A model generated the notes under the pieces. It ran no database searches and had not been told where the DNA came from. It worked only from the letters and a program-made list of their open reading frames with translations. Made by a program: the position numbers and the translations under genes. Of a stretch of DNA of 64,000 nucleotides, positions 42,749 through 50,434 are shown one piece after another. Every line of letters starts with the position of its first letter. The stretch's first letter is position 1. Source of the DNA: Treponema sp. (GTDB lineage: Bacteria > Spirochaetota > Spirochaetia > Treponematales > Treponemataceae); NCBI GenBank assembly GCA_017551545.1, contig JAFZLJ010000080.1, positions 82,756 through 146,755 of the forward strand, in the 5' to 3' direction.

Positions 42749-42802
42749 AAACGTCATTGCGAGCGTAGCGAAGCAATCTACTCTCGCAATGACGTTTTTT
42801 TT
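42749..42802 (+). terminator. Rho-independent terminator made from a GTCATTGCGAGC repeat
   Basis: AAACGTCATTGCGAG (42749-42763) pairs perfectly with CTCGCAATGACGTTT (42783-42797), loop of 19 bases, followed by a run of T to 42802. The stem is the intergenic repeat family itself. Confidence 0.75.
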
Positions 42803-42806
42803 ATGC

Positions 42807-42812
42807 TATAGT
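42807..42812 (+). promoter_or_regulatory. Extended -10 box for a near-leaderless ispH mRNA
   Basis: TGC-TATAGT; six bases to ATG 42819. The -35 region is poor (TCGCAA at 17 bases), so only the extended -10 supports it. Confidence 0.4.
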
Positions 42813-42818
42813 GTTTTT

Positions 42819-43667
42819 ATGAAGGTTATTCGTGCAAAGGTACTGGGTTTCTGTTTTGGAGTAAGACGTGCAGTTGAACTTGCAGAACAGGCTCTTGAAG
42901 AAAATAATGGAACAGTTTATTCTCTAGGTCCGCTAATCCATAACGAAAGTGCTCTGGCCGATTTACAGAGCAGGGGACTTTGTACTGTTGAAGAAAAAGA
43001 CCTTCAGACAATTCCCGACGGAGCTACAGTAATAATTCGTGCACATGGAGTTTCTCCTAAAGTAACAGATGCTCTTGAAGCAAAAAATTGCAAAATAATA
43101 GACGCAACCTGTCCGCGCGTAAAAGCAAGCCAGAAAATGGTAGAGCGTTACACAAACCAGAACGATTACGTAATAATCAGCGGTGACAAAAATCACGGCG
43201 AAATGATCGGCATAGCAGGTTTTGCAGGCCGCAATTTTATCCAGATCCAGAACGAAGAAGAAGCCCGTTCAGTTGATATTCCCGGCAGCGACAAAATAAA
43301 CGTAATCTTCATGAGCCAGACAACCTACAGCCCAAAAGAATTCGAAAAAATAGAATCAATCTTCCGCACAAAGTTCAAAAATCTGGCCGTAATGAATACA
43401 ATCTGCCCCGCCACAAACGAACGCCAGGAAGCCCTGCTGGAGTTATGCAAACAGGTAGAAGGAGTGTTAGTAATTGGAGGCAAAACCTCCGCCAACACAA
43501 AACGTCTCTACCAGACTGCAAAAGAAAATTGCCCTCATGCAGCACATATTCAGTCGGCACAAGACATCCCGCAAGAATTTTATAGCTTAAAAACAATCGG
43601 TATAACTGCAGGGGCATCTACACCAGATAGTATAATTCGAGATGTGGAATCAATATTCAATAATTAA
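42819..43667 (+). CDS. ispH: 4-hydroxy-3-methylbut-2-enyl diphosphate reductase
   Basis: 282 residues from ATG 42819; the 10 extra upstream codons come from the terminator. Last step of the MEP isoprenoid pathway, giving IPP and DMAPP. The three cluster cysteines are Cys12 (GFCFGVRRA), Cys98 (ATCPRVK) and Cys196 (NTICPATNERQ). HNESALADL, RAHGVSP, GDKNHGEM and ITAGASTPD are all conserved. The gene is monocistronic. Confidence 0.95.
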   Translation: MKVIRAKVLGFCFGVRRAVELAEQALEENNGTVYSLGPLIHNESALADLQSRGLCTVEEKDLQTIPDGATVIIRAHGVSPKVTDALEAKNCKIIDATCPRVKASQKMVERYTNQNDYVIISGDKNHGEMIGIAGFAGRNFIQIQNEEEARSVDIPGSDKINVIFMSQTTYSPKEFEKIESIFRTKFKNLAVMNTICPATNERQEALLELCKQVEGVLVIGGKTSANTKRLYQTAKENCPHAAHIQSAQDIPQEFYSLKTIGITAGASTPDSIIRDVESIFNN

Positions 43668-43683
43668 AACATAATCCAATTTG

Positions 43684-43795
43684 AAAAATACTGCCTGCGG
43701 AGTGGAAATTGGCTGGCTGCTGCTTCTGAGTTGTGCGTGCGGCAAGCTCAGCCCGCAGCAGACAGACAATTTCCACGGGAGCAGGCAGTATTTTT
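43684..43795. repeat. Long structured hairpin upstream of ndk, related to 21295-21387
   Basis: Outer stem AAAAATACTGCCTGC (43684-43698) with its exact inverse (43781-43795); internal loop GGA opposite GGGA. Second stem 43702-43711/43767-43776 (10 bp), third stem 43717-43723/43755-43761 (7 bp), fourth 43726-43730/43747-43751 (5 bp). It follows ispH by 16 bases and ends in T's, so it could terminate ispH; its size and the shared internal loop suggest more. Confidence 0.65.
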
Positions 43796-43823
43796 CCACA
43801 TGAAACCATTTATAAACCCCTTA

Positions 43824-43852
43824 TTGATTACATTCCATATCTACATTATAAT
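43824..43852 (+). promoter_or_regulatory. ndk promoter, near-leaderless
   Basis: TTGATT (43824-43829), 17-base spacer, TATAAT (43847-43852). ATG lies 9 bases further, with no Shine-Dalgarno. Confidence 0.6.
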
Positions 43853-43861
43853 AATAAGACT

Positions 43862-44305
43862 ATGAGTAGATGTTTTGTTATGTTAAAGCCAGGTGTTGTA
43901 AATCGCCGTCTGGTAGGAGAGGTTATTGAACGCCTCGAGAAAAAAGGATTCAAACTTGTTGCAATGAAGATGGTTCATGTTTCAAAGGACCTTGCTGCTA
44001 AACATTATGCAGAGCACGAAGGTAAGCCGTTTTATGAGGGTTTGGTGGATTACATTACTTCGGGTCCGGTTATTGCAATGGTATGGCAGGCAGATGATTG
44101 TGTTGCCTTAATCAGAAAATTTGTTGGTTCTACAAAGCCTAGCGAAGCTCAGCCTGGAACTATCCGTGGAGACTACTGTATTCATACAGAACGCAATATT
44201 ATTCACGCTTCTGACAGCGACGAAAGTGCCGCACGCGAAATCGCACTCTGGTTCAAAGAAGACGAAGTATTTGACTGGAAGGACTGCGAGGACGGCTGGT
44301 ATTAG
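43862..44305 (+). CDS. ndk: Nucleoside diphosphate kinase
   Basis: 147 residues from ATG 43862; the longer frame from 43733 reads through the hairpin. It transfers phosphate between nucleoside tri- and diphosphates through a phosphohistidine. The catalytic His115 sits in ERNIIHASDS, and the KPGVVNRR, GTIRGDY and 'SDESAAREIALWF' segments are conserved. Length is normal for the family. An inverted repeat at 44307-44362 follows. Confidence 0.94.
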   Translation: MSRCFVMLKPGVVNRRLVGEVIERLEKKGFKLVAMKMVHVSKDLAAKHYAEHEGKPFYEGLVDYITSGPVIAMVWQADDCVALIRKFVGSTKPSEAQPGTIRGDYCIHTERNIIHASDSDESAAREIALWFKEDEVFDWKDCEDGWY

Positions 44306-44306
44306 A

Positions 44307-44362
44307 CGATAATCGAAAATCCGTTAAAAAACGAGCCGAACAGGGTCGTTTTAGGATTATCG
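44307..44362 (+). terminator. Imperfect hairpin after ndk
   Basis: CGATAATC (44307-44314) pairs with GATTATCG (44355-44362), with an inner AAACGA/TCGTTT stem (44328-44333/44346-44351). There is no T-run, so termination is uncertain. The 66 bases after it before gpsA hold a ribosome-binding site (GGGAGG) and no gene. Confidence 0.4.
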
Positions 44363-44428
44363 ATAGAATGTCTCAGAGCGACAGCTGTGCTGGCGCGACT
44401 CGTTTACTTTGGGAGGCACTGAGTATAT

Positions 44429-45478
44429 ATGGGTGAAAAAACAGTTGGTATAATCGGTGGCGGTGCCTGGGGAACTGGTATTGCTCAGGCGCTTGCACGT
44501 GGCGGTAACAAGGTTGAAATCTGGGCTCTGGAAGAGGATGTTGTTGCTTCTATAAATAACGAGCACGAAAACAAACGCTTCCTTCCTGGCTTTAAGCTTG
44601 AGCCTTCGATTACCTGTTCAAATGATATCTGGCAGGTAGCCTTTGGAAAAGAATTTATTTTTGTAGCGTCTCCATCAATCTTTTTGGCAAGCACGCTCGA
44701 AAAAATTAATACTGTTCCAAACATTGTTGATGGTTCTACAGTAATTGCCGCTCTTACAAAAGGCTTTGTTCCTTCTAAAAGCGGTCCAAAGCTTATTCTT
44801 GAAACAATAGAATCGGCACTCCCTGAAGTTTATAAGGACTGCACTGTTTATGTTGCAGGTCCAAGTCATGCAGAAGAGGTTGCAATGGGCAAAATCACAG
44901 GTCTTGTTGCAGCTTCTTTAAATCCAAAAAATTCTATCCGTGTCCGCGAGCTTTTAAAAGTTCCGGGTCTTATGGTTTTTTCAAGCTTTGATATTATTGG
45001 TACTCAGATTTGTGCCGCTGCTAAAAACGTAGTTGCTGCAGTTTATGGCGCAATGGATGCAATTGCAGAAACAAGTGATATTGTAGGAGACAACACAGAA
45101 TCACTTTTGCTTGCAGCCGGCTTGAATGAAATCCAGACTCTTGGTTTTGCAATGGGTGCAACTCATGCAGAAACCTTTACATCAGTAAGCGGAGTAGGCG
45201 ATCTTGATGTAACCTGCAAATCAAAATACGGACGCAACCGCCGCTTTGGACAGGATATTGTAAAAACAGATATGCTTTCACGCTTTAAGGATATTGATGA
45301 CCTTATTGCAAACGTAGGAAAAATCGGTTACCTGCCGGAAGGTGCAATTGCCTGTAAATACGTTCACGAAATTGCCCAGAAAAAAGACCTCAAGCTTCCT
45401 TTGTGTAACGCCTTGTACAGAGTTTTGAATAAAGAAAGCACAGTAGAGCAGATGGTAAAAGAGTTACTGAATTTGTAA
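44429..45478 (+). CDS. gpsA: Glycerol-3-phosphate dehydrogenase [NAD(P)+]
   Basis: 349 residues. It makes sn-glycerol-3-phosphate for phospholipid synthesis. GGGAWGT (10-16) is the Rossmann loop. 'TVIAALTKGF', 'YVAGPSHAEEVA', the catalytic lysine region 'AAKNVVAAVYGAMDAI' and the 'VSGVGDLDVTCKSKYGRNRRFG' segment are all recognisable. Length is typical. An inverted repeat lies between its stop and ffh. Confidence 0.93.
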   Translation: MGEKTVGIIGGGAWGTGIAQALARGGNKVEIWALEEDVVASINNEHENKRFLPGFKLEPSITCSNDIWQVAFGKEFIFVASPSIFLASTLEKINTVPNIVDGSTVIAALTKGFVPSKSGPKLILETIESALPEVYKDCTVYVAGPSHAEEVAMGKITGLVAASLNPKNSIRVRELLKVPGLMVFSSFDIIGTQICAAAKNVVAAVYGAMDAIAETSDIVGDNTESLLLAAGLNEIQTLGFAMGATHAETFTSVSGVGDLDVTCKSKYGRNRRFGQDIVKTDMLSRFKDIDDLIANVGKIGYLPEGAIACKYVHEIAQKKDLKLPLCNALYRVLNKESTVEQMVKELLNL

Positions 45479-45482
45479 TAAA

Positions 45483-45544
45483 GATTGTCGGGTCAAGCCC
45501 GACAATGACAAAGTGTGTCATTCCCGTGCTTGACACGGGAATCT
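45483..45544. repeat. Palindromic repeat pair (GTCGGG / TTCCCGTG)
   Basis: GATTGTCGGG..CCCGACAATGACA and TGTCATTCCCGTGCTTGACACGGGAATCT; compare 61299-61355. Compensating changes (CCCGTG..CACGGG instead of CCCGGG) keep the second stem. Confidence 0.85.
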
Positions 45545-45563
45545 TTTATATGATGGAGTAAAA

Positions 45564-46997
45564 ATGTTAGAAAAAATCACCAGCACATTTAGTGGAATAT
45601 TTCAGAAAATCAGCGGTAAATCTACAATTACCGAAAAGAATATAGAGGATGCAGTAGAAGAAATTAAAATGGCCCTGCTCGAAGCCGATGTAAACCTTCG
45701 TGTTGTACGCCGTTTTGTTAATTCTACTATTGAAGAAGCCAAGGGAGAAAAGGTTCTCCGCTCTGTAAATCCGGGCCAGCAGTTTACAAAGATCATCTAT
45801 GACAAGATGGTCAGCATGCTCGGTGATACAAAAACAGATCTTCACCTTAAGGGACCTGATACTCAGTCTGTAATCCTTATGCTTGGTCTTCAGGGTGCCG
45901 GTAAAACTACTGCTGCCCACAAGCTTGCCGCCCGCCTTCAAAAAGATGGACGCAAAGTTCTTCTTGCTGCCTGTGACTTGGTTCGTCCTGCAGCCGTAGA
46001 ACAATTAAGCCAGCTTGGAGCCAAAATCGGTGTTCCGGTTTATAAAGAAAATTCAAAAGATGCCGTACGCAATGCACAGGATTCAATAGACTTTGCACGC
46101 AAAAACGGTTACGACACAATTATCATAGATACTGCCGGTCGTCTTCAGATTGATGAAGAAATGATGGCCGAGCTTGTAAAAATCAAAAAGGCAACTGACC
46201 CTGTAGAAGTTCTGCTTGTTGCCGATGCAATGACCGGTCAGAATGCCGTTGATATTGCAAAGAGCTTTGACGAACAGCTTGGACTTACTGGTGTTATCCT
46301 TACCAAGTTTGACTCCGATGCCCGTGGTGGTGCGGCTCTTTCTCTTAAAACAATTACAGGAAAACCAATCCTCTTTATTGGTACCGGCGAAAAAACAGAA
46401 GACTTTGAAGTATTCCATCCTGAACGAATTGCAAGCCGCATTCTTGGCATGGGCGATGTTGTTTCCCTCGTAGAAAAAGCCCAGGAAACCATGGACGAAG
46501 AAGCCGCCCTCAAAATGCAGAAAAAGCTTCAGCGGAACGAGTTCACTTTGCAGGATTATCTTGAACAGTTCCAGCAGGTTAAAAAAATGGGCAACATGCA
46601 GTCTATCATGGATATGATTCCAGGTATGAGCGGCATGGACGCTTCGCAAATGGATATGAGCGGCATGAAAAAGAACGAAGCCATTATCCAGAGCATGACC
46701 TACAAAGAACGACTGAACCATCTTATCATTGGACCAAGTCGCCGCAAGCGCATTGCAAAGGGCAGCGGTACAACAGTAGCCGACGTAAACAAACTCCTTA
46801 AACAGTTTGAAAAAACAAAACTCATGATGAAAAAAATGTCCCGCAACAAAGGCATGCAAAACCGCATGATGAGCCAGATGGGCCTTGGCGGCATGGGCGG
46901 TACCGGCGGAATGGGTGGCCTTGGCGGTCTTGACCCAAGTGCCCTCAAAGGCATGGACATGAGTAAGCTTCAGGATCTGGCAAAAAGATTCAGATAA
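45564..46997 (+). CDS. ffh: Signal recognition particle protein Ffh
   Basis: 477 residues. The N domain is followed by the GTPase with GLQGAGKTT (P-loop), DTAGRL (G3) and TKFDSDARGG (G4/G5), and a Met-rich M domain from about 300 with RRKRIAKGSGT, which binds SRP RNA. The C-terminal tail is rich in Gly-Met repeats (MGGTGGMGGLGGLD). It targets membrane proteins co-translationally to FtsY/SecYEG. TGGAG precedes the ATG. No SRP RNA was seen in the window. Confidence 0.94.
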   Translation: MLEKITSTFSGIFQKISGKSTITEKNIEDAVEEIKMALLEADVNLRVVRRFVNSTIEEAKGEKVLRSVNPGQQFTKIIYDKMVSMLGDTKTDLHLKGPDTQSVILMLGLQGAGKTTAAHKLAARLQKDGRKVLLAACDLVRPAAVEQLSQLGAKIGVPVYKENSKDAVRNAQDSIDFARKNGYDTIIIDTAGRLQIDEEMMAELVKIKKATDPVEVLLVADAMTGQNAVDIAKSFDEQLGLTGVILTKFDSDARGGAALSLKTITGKPILFIGTGEKTEDFEVFHPERIASRILGMGDVVSLVEKAQETMDEEAALKMQKKLQRNEFTLQDYLEQFQQVKKMGNMQSIMDMIPGMSGMDASQMDMSGMKKNEAIIQSMTYKERLNHLIIGPSRRKRIAKGSGTTVADVNKLLKQFEKTKLMMKKMSRNKGMQNRMMSQMGLGGMGGTGGMGGLGGLDPSALKGMDMSKLQDLAKRFR

Positions 46998-47027
46998 AAC
47001 CTCACGCAAACATGAACAGTCTCCTCC

Positions 47028-47057
47028 CGTCATTGCGAGCCGTAGGCGAAGCAATCC
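47028..47057. repeat. GTCATTGCGAGC repeat after ffh
   Basis: CGTCATTGCGAGCCGTAGGC followed by GAAGCAATCC, a standard copy that marks the left side of the AT-rich island. Confidence 0.85.
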
Positions 47058-47075
47058 ATTTATAGAAAAAAACTC

Positions 47076-47156
47076 TTGCAAAAAAACGAAACACTGAGTA
47101 AAATTACTTAATAGACTGAGTAAATATACTCAATGCACTGAGTAATTTTACTCAGT
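47076..47156 (+). promoter_or_regulatory. Promoter with three 22-bp-period ACTGAGTA operators
   Basis: TTGCAA (47076-47081), 17-base spacer, TAAAAT (47099-47104). Three copies of ACTGAGTAAA..TTACTCA begin at 47093, 47115 and 47137, exactly 22 bases apart. The first covers the -10 box, and the third (47137-47156) is a perfect inverted repeat, ACTGAGTAA-TT-TTACTCAGT. A TTTGGAGG ribosome-binding site follows. This looks like cooperative repression; iterons are the alternative. Confidence 0.7.
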
Positions 47157-47172
47157 CTTTGGAGGTATTTTT

Positions 47173-48372
47173 ATGGAGCGAACTGTCTATATTTCTGAAT
47201 TAAAAAAGCGACTTGCAGAAAAAAGAAAATTTATTCAAGTTGTAGCAGGTCCTCGTCAGGTTGGAAAAACAACAATCATAAATCAACTTCTGGAAAAAAC
47301 AAAGTATAATTATATTTATGAAACAGGTGATGCCATAGAAGGTAATCCTTCTGCATGGATTGAGCAAATCTGGAATACTGCAAGGTTAAGAATAAAATCT
47401 GGAATTAAGGAAGTTATTCTAATTATTGACGAAATACAAAAACTGAATAACTGGAGTGAAATTGTAAAAAAGCTTTGGGATGAAGATACTCGTAATAAAA
47501 CAAATATAAAGGTTATTTTAAGTGGTTCTTCAAGGCTGCTAATTAAAAAGGGTTTATCAGAATCATTGCATGGACGATTTGAATTAATTCAAATTCCTCA
47601 CTGGACTTTTGAAGAAATGAAAAAAGCTTTTGGTTTTTCGTTGGAGCAATATATATATTTTGGTGGATATCCTGGTGCTGCTCATCTTATCAAAGATGAA
47701 AATCGATGGAAAAACTATATGAGAGATTCAATCATCGAAACAAGTATATCAAAAGATATTCTTATGCTCACAACAATCACAAAACCCGCCCTATTACGAC
47801 AGGTTTTTGATTTAGGAACTAAATATACTTCACAAATCCTTTCATATAATAAAATGCTTGGAACATTAACAGATGCAGGTAATACAGTAACAATTGCACA
47901 TTATCTGGAACTGCTTTCGCAAAGTGGATTACTTGGAGGATTACAAAAATATTCTGGCAGTGAACAGCATTCAAAATCATCCAGTCCAAAGTTACAAGTC
48001 TTCAATAATGCTCTTTTTTCTGCTGTAACAAATAAGACTTTTGAAGCTGTAAAATCAACTCCAGATCTTTGGGGACGGTTTGTAGAGTCTTGTATAGGTA
48101 CACATTTAATAAACAATGCTCCTTTATGTAATTACAAGCTTCTTTATTGGCGTGATGGTAATGATGAAGTTGATTTTGTTATTACCCGCGGAGAAGAAAT
48201 CTGTGGCATAGAAGTTAAAAGCGGACTTAGAACGACAAATCAAGGAATGTCTGTGTTTAAAACCAAATATCCAAAAGCAAAAATGTATGTAGTAAGCGCA
48301 ATTCCTTCAGATAATTCCGGCTGCATCAAACTTGAAGAATTCTTAAAGCTGTCACCGGATGTGTTGTTTTAG
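47173..48372 (+). CDS. AAA (AAA_14) ATPase with DUF4143 C-terminal domain
   Basis: 399 residues. Walker A is AGPRQVGKTT (about 24-33) and Walker B is VILIIDEIQKL (about 84-95). 'VILSGSSRLLIKKGLSESLHGRFELIQI' is the sensor-1 region. The C-terminal half is DUF4143, ending in the nuclease-like 'LLYWRDGNDEVDFVITRGEEICGIEVKSG' motif (D..EVK, a PD-(D/E)XK-type pattern). This is a large family of unproven role, often found on mobile or variable segments. It has its own operator-controlled promoter. It is convergent with the DUF2384 gene and their stop codons overlap by four bases. Confidence 0.85.
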   Translation: MERTVYISELKKRLAEKRKFIQVVAGPRQVGKTTIINQLLEKTKYNYIYETGDAIEGNPSAWIEQIWNTARLRIKSGIKEVILIIDEIQKLNNWSEIVKKLWDEDTRNKTNIKVILSGSSRLLIKKGLSESLHGRFELIQIPHWTFEEMKKAFGFSLEQYIYFGGYPGAAHLIKDENRWKNYMRDSIIETSISKDILMLTTITKPALLRQVFDLGTKYTSQILSYNKMLGTLTDAGNTVTIAHYLELLSQSGLLGGLQKYSGSEQHSKSSSPKLQVFNNALFSAVTNKTFEAVKSTPDLWGRFVESCIGTHLINNAPLCNYKLLYWRDGNDEVDFVITRGEEICGIEVKSGLRTTNQGMSVFKTKYPKAKMYVVSAIPSDNSGCIKLEEFLKLSPDVLF

Positions 48373-48572
48373 AAATAAACTCCATGTTCAATGCGAGTAA
48401 GAACATCCATCACTTGTTCTGAACCTGATTGAGAATTAAGAAGGGTTAGGGGAGTGTTTCCATTTAAATCAGGATTAGACTTTTCCAACCATAAAGCAGC
48501 CTTTTCGTGAGAACCAAAGATTTCTTTTGCTTTTAGAAATACAGGATTATTAGATTCAGCTAACTTAGGCAT
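48369..48572 (-). CDS. Orphan antitoxin-type toxin-binding domain (DUF2384, MbcA/ParS/Xre)
   Basis: 67 residues from ATG 48572, chosen because ACAGGAGG lies 6 bases upstream; the extra 16 codons above lack a start context. The whole protein matches only the C-terminal toxin-binding domain of Xre/MbcA-type antitoxins: 'AKEIFGSHEKAALWLEKSNPDLNGNTPLTLLNS' and the terminal 'VMDVLTRIEHGVYF'. The usual N-terminal helix-turn-helix is absent, and no RES-type toxin lies beside it. It may be a decayed toxin-antitoxin remnant or a free regulator. The XRE gene upstream, in the same direction, could supply the missing DNA-binding part. Confidence 0.7.
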   Translation of the reverse strand: MPKLAESNNPVFLKAKEIFGSHEKAALWLEKSNPDLNGNTPLTLLNSQSGSEQVMDVLTRIEHGVYF

Positions 48573-48652
48573 ATGAAACCTCCTGTATTTTAATATAGAG
48601 GTATTGAGAAAGAAAAACAAGTGTCGTTTTTGTGAAATATGTTTACAGAATT

Positions 48653-48988
48653 TTATAAATCAGCATCTGCAAGTGATTTTATAAGCGTTTGAAGTGTTTC
48701 ATCAACAATGCGTTTCTTTTTTGGTGAAAGTTTTGAATAGGTAGGATCTAGTATTTTGAAATGATTATCCGAGACAAAATCGCTTTTTTCTTTTCCTGTA
48801 ACAAGGTATTCCACACTGACATTTAATGCATTCGCAATTTTTACAGCTGCATCGACTGGAGGAAGAGAGCTCTTTTCTCTTAGATAATTATCCAGAGTCC
48901 TTCGACTTATTCCTGTTTTAGTTGCAAGTTCTTTTACGAGAACTCCTTGATAGGACAGCTCTGATTTAAGGTTTTCTTTAAAACTCAT
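48653..48988 (-). CDS. XRE-family helix-turn-helix regulator
   Basis: 111 residues. Residues 1-65 form an HTH_3 domain ('LVKELATKTGISRRTLDNYLREKSSLPPVDAAVKIANALNVSVEYLV'), the fold of phage-type repressors, followed by a charged C-terminal tail that may dimerise. The gene is divergent from the CsgG-like operon, across a 133-base gap with two long direct repeats overlapping a strong promoter. It is therefore the natural candidate for repressing that operon and itself. TATTAT lies 5 bases before its own ATG. No Shine-Dalgarno is obvious. Confidence 0.85.
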   Translation of the reverse strand: MSFKENLKSELSYQGVLVKELATKTGISRRTLDNYLREKSSLPPVDAAVKIANALNVSVEYLVTGKEKSDFVSDNHFKILDPTYSKLSPKKKRIVDETLQTLIKSLADADL

Positions 48989-49020
48989 ACCGTATAATAC
49001 GTTGAATTAAGTATTAAAAA

Positions 49021-49087
49021 TTGACAAACTGTTAATAGTGAGTTATTATTTATCAATATCTGTTATAAGTAAGTAATAATTTGTGAA
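49021..49087 (+). promoter_or_regulatory. Divergent promoter with 31-bp-spaced direct repeats
   Basis: TTGACA (49021-49026), 17-base spacer, TATTAT (49044-49049) reading toward the CsgG-like operon. Two 28-base direct repeats, 49029-49056 and 49060-49087, both starting CTGTTA and matching at 21 of 28 positions; the first covers the -10. Probable binding sites of the divergent XRE protein. Confidence 0.6.
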
Positions 49088-49121
49088 AATACCATAATTA
49101 GCGTGATTTAAGGGTTTCAAT

Positions 49122-49658
49122 ATGAATAATTTTAAGAAAAAATTAACTAACATTCTATTTTTTTTGTGTTTTGGAATCCTCTTTTTTTCATGTGCTTCAA
49201 CGAATAAAGTAATTAGTGATGAAATGATGGAACCAATATTGGATGAAGAATTTCCAAAAATGGAAGAATCAATTGATGGTAATTGGACATTAAAACGAAA
49301 ACCCTCTGTTATAGTTTTCTTTTGTTATGACGAACGTTTTGGTGAAAATACTGTGACAGTAATCTCAAATTGGATTCAGTCTAATTTGGAAAGCAGATTT
49401 GTAAGATCTGGAAACTACAAAGTAATAGATAAACAAAATCTGGATAGAATTTTAAAAGAACAGAAATTTCAGCAATCAGGATATGTTGATGATAAAATAA
49501 TGGTTGATATGGGACGTGAGCTTGGTGGTAACTACATGGTCATCTCAAAAATAAATCAATATGGTATGTTCGAAGCAAAGATAACAAATATTGAAACTGC
49601 AGAACTAATCTATTCTTCTAGTAAAAAGATTGATAAAAACTCCAAGGTGGCAAAATGA
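49122..49658 (+). CDS. CsgG/LpoB-like lipoprotein
   Basis: 178 residues. Signal peptide with lipobox LFFSC (Cys about 25) then a CsgG/LpoB-type domain: 'KPSVIVFFCYDERFGENTVTVISNWIQSNLESRFVRSGNYKVIDKQNLDRILKEQ' followed by 'DMGRELGGNYMVISKI'. The family includes outer-membrane secretion pores (CsgG) and activators of peptidoglycan synthases (LpoB); at 178 residues without extra strands LpoB-like is more likely. It is first of a six-gene AT-rich operon and overlaps the next gene as ATGA. Confidence 0.75.
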   Translation: MNNFKKKLTNILFFLCFGILFFSCASTNKVISDEMMEPILDEEFPKMEESIDGNWTLKRKPSVIVFFCYDERFGENTVTVISNWIQSNLESRFVRSGNYKVIDKQNLDRILKEQKFQQSGYVDDKIMVDMGRELGGNYMVISKINQYGMFEAKITNIETAELIYSSSKKIDKNSKVAK

Positions 49659-50023
49659 CGAAAGCTTCATTGTTTTTTATTATCCTCGCTTTGATTGTTT
49701 GCATTTGCATAAACTCAAAAACTAAAAAAGTTACAAAAGCCGCTTATGATAGAGGACAAAAAAACGGTTATGATTCTGGATATTCTTTAGTTGAAGAAGA
49801 GTATAAGAAAAAAATAGATGACATAACAGCAGAATACAACAAGAAGATAGTTGCTCAGACAAAGTTGTACGAAGGTAAAATAAAAGAATCTTCAGAAAGT
49901 GGTTTCCAAGATGGAAAAAAACAAAAACAAACTGAAGTAGAATCAAATTTAGCAAAGACCGCTGCTGAGAAAGAAAAAAAACAAAATTGGAATGATGTTT
50001 TGTTTGATGTAAAGAATAATTAA
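49655..50023 (+). CDS. Small bitopic membrane protein with coiled coil (paralogue A)
   Basis: 122 residues. One N-terminal membrane helix (about 5-22) then a charged coiled coil to residue 122. It shares with the next gene a 'DRGxxxGYxxGYS' element after the helix and a C-terminal 'KxNWNDVLF' tail, so the two are paralogues. No domain I recognise. The start overlaps the CsgG-like stop by 4 bases (ATGA), indicating coupled translation. Confidence 0.65.
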   Translation: MTKASLFFIILALIVCICINSKTKKVTKAAYDRGQKNGYDSGYSLVEEEYKKKIDDITAEYNKKIVAQTKLYEGKIKESSESGFQDGKKQKQTEVESNLAKTAAEKEKKQNWNDVLFDVKNN

Positions 50024-50041
50024 ATTTGGGGAGTTTGTAAA

Positions 50042-50434
50042 TTGAAAGGAGATGGTTTTGTTTTTATTATTTGCCTCATAATAGTATTTTTTGTTGGAAT
50101 TAAGGGATGTTCAAATAGAAGTGAATTAAATCTAAAAAAAGAAGAAGACAGAGGATATAATACAGGTTTTTCTAAGGGCCAGGTTGAAGCAGAAAGTTAT
50201 TACAAGAAGAAAATGGAACAGGAAATTAATAACTTTGAAAACAAATTATCAACCGACAAAGTTAATTATGAGAATAAAGTTTCAGAAGCATATTCAGAGG
50301 GGCTGCAGCAGGGGATAGAAACAATGACTAAAGAAATTGAAGCGGTAATTGAAATAAACGAAGATAATAAAAAAGCAACAAAAAAGAAATCTAAGAAAAA
50401 CTGGAATGAAATAATTTCAAAAGATGGAGAATAA
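50042..50434 (+). CDS. Small bitopic membrane protein with coiled coil (paralogue B)
   Basis: 130 residues from TTG 50042; GGGGAG at about 9 bases upstream and the absence of an in-frame ATG support this. One membrane helix (about 5-22, with KGCSN just after, a possible but weak lipobox), the 'DRGYNTGFSKGQ' element, then a long coiled coil ending 'KKNWNEII'. Same plan as the gene before it. The last 11 bases overlap the next gene. Function unknown. Confidence 0.62.
   Translation: MKGDGFVFIICLIIVFFVGIKGCSNRSELNLKKEEDRGYNTGFSKGQVEAESYYKKKMEQEINNFENKLSTDKVNYENKVSEAYSEGLQQGIETMTKEIEAVIEINEDNKKATKKKSKKNWNEIISKDGE

Noticed and set aside
44363..44428. SRP RNA or other small RNA before gpsA
   Set aside because: The structured-looking stretch lacks the SRP tetraloop and symmetric-loop signatures, and is too short.
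46083..47081. A 332-codon open frame antisense to ffh, rich in His and Phe
   Set aside because: It mirrors the Met/Gly-rich tail and GTPase of ffh, has no ribosome-binding site and no recognisable motif.
47093..47156. CRISPR-like array (three evenly spaced repeats)
   Set aside because: Units repeat every 22 bases with almost no spacer and no cas genes; an operator or iteron array fits better.
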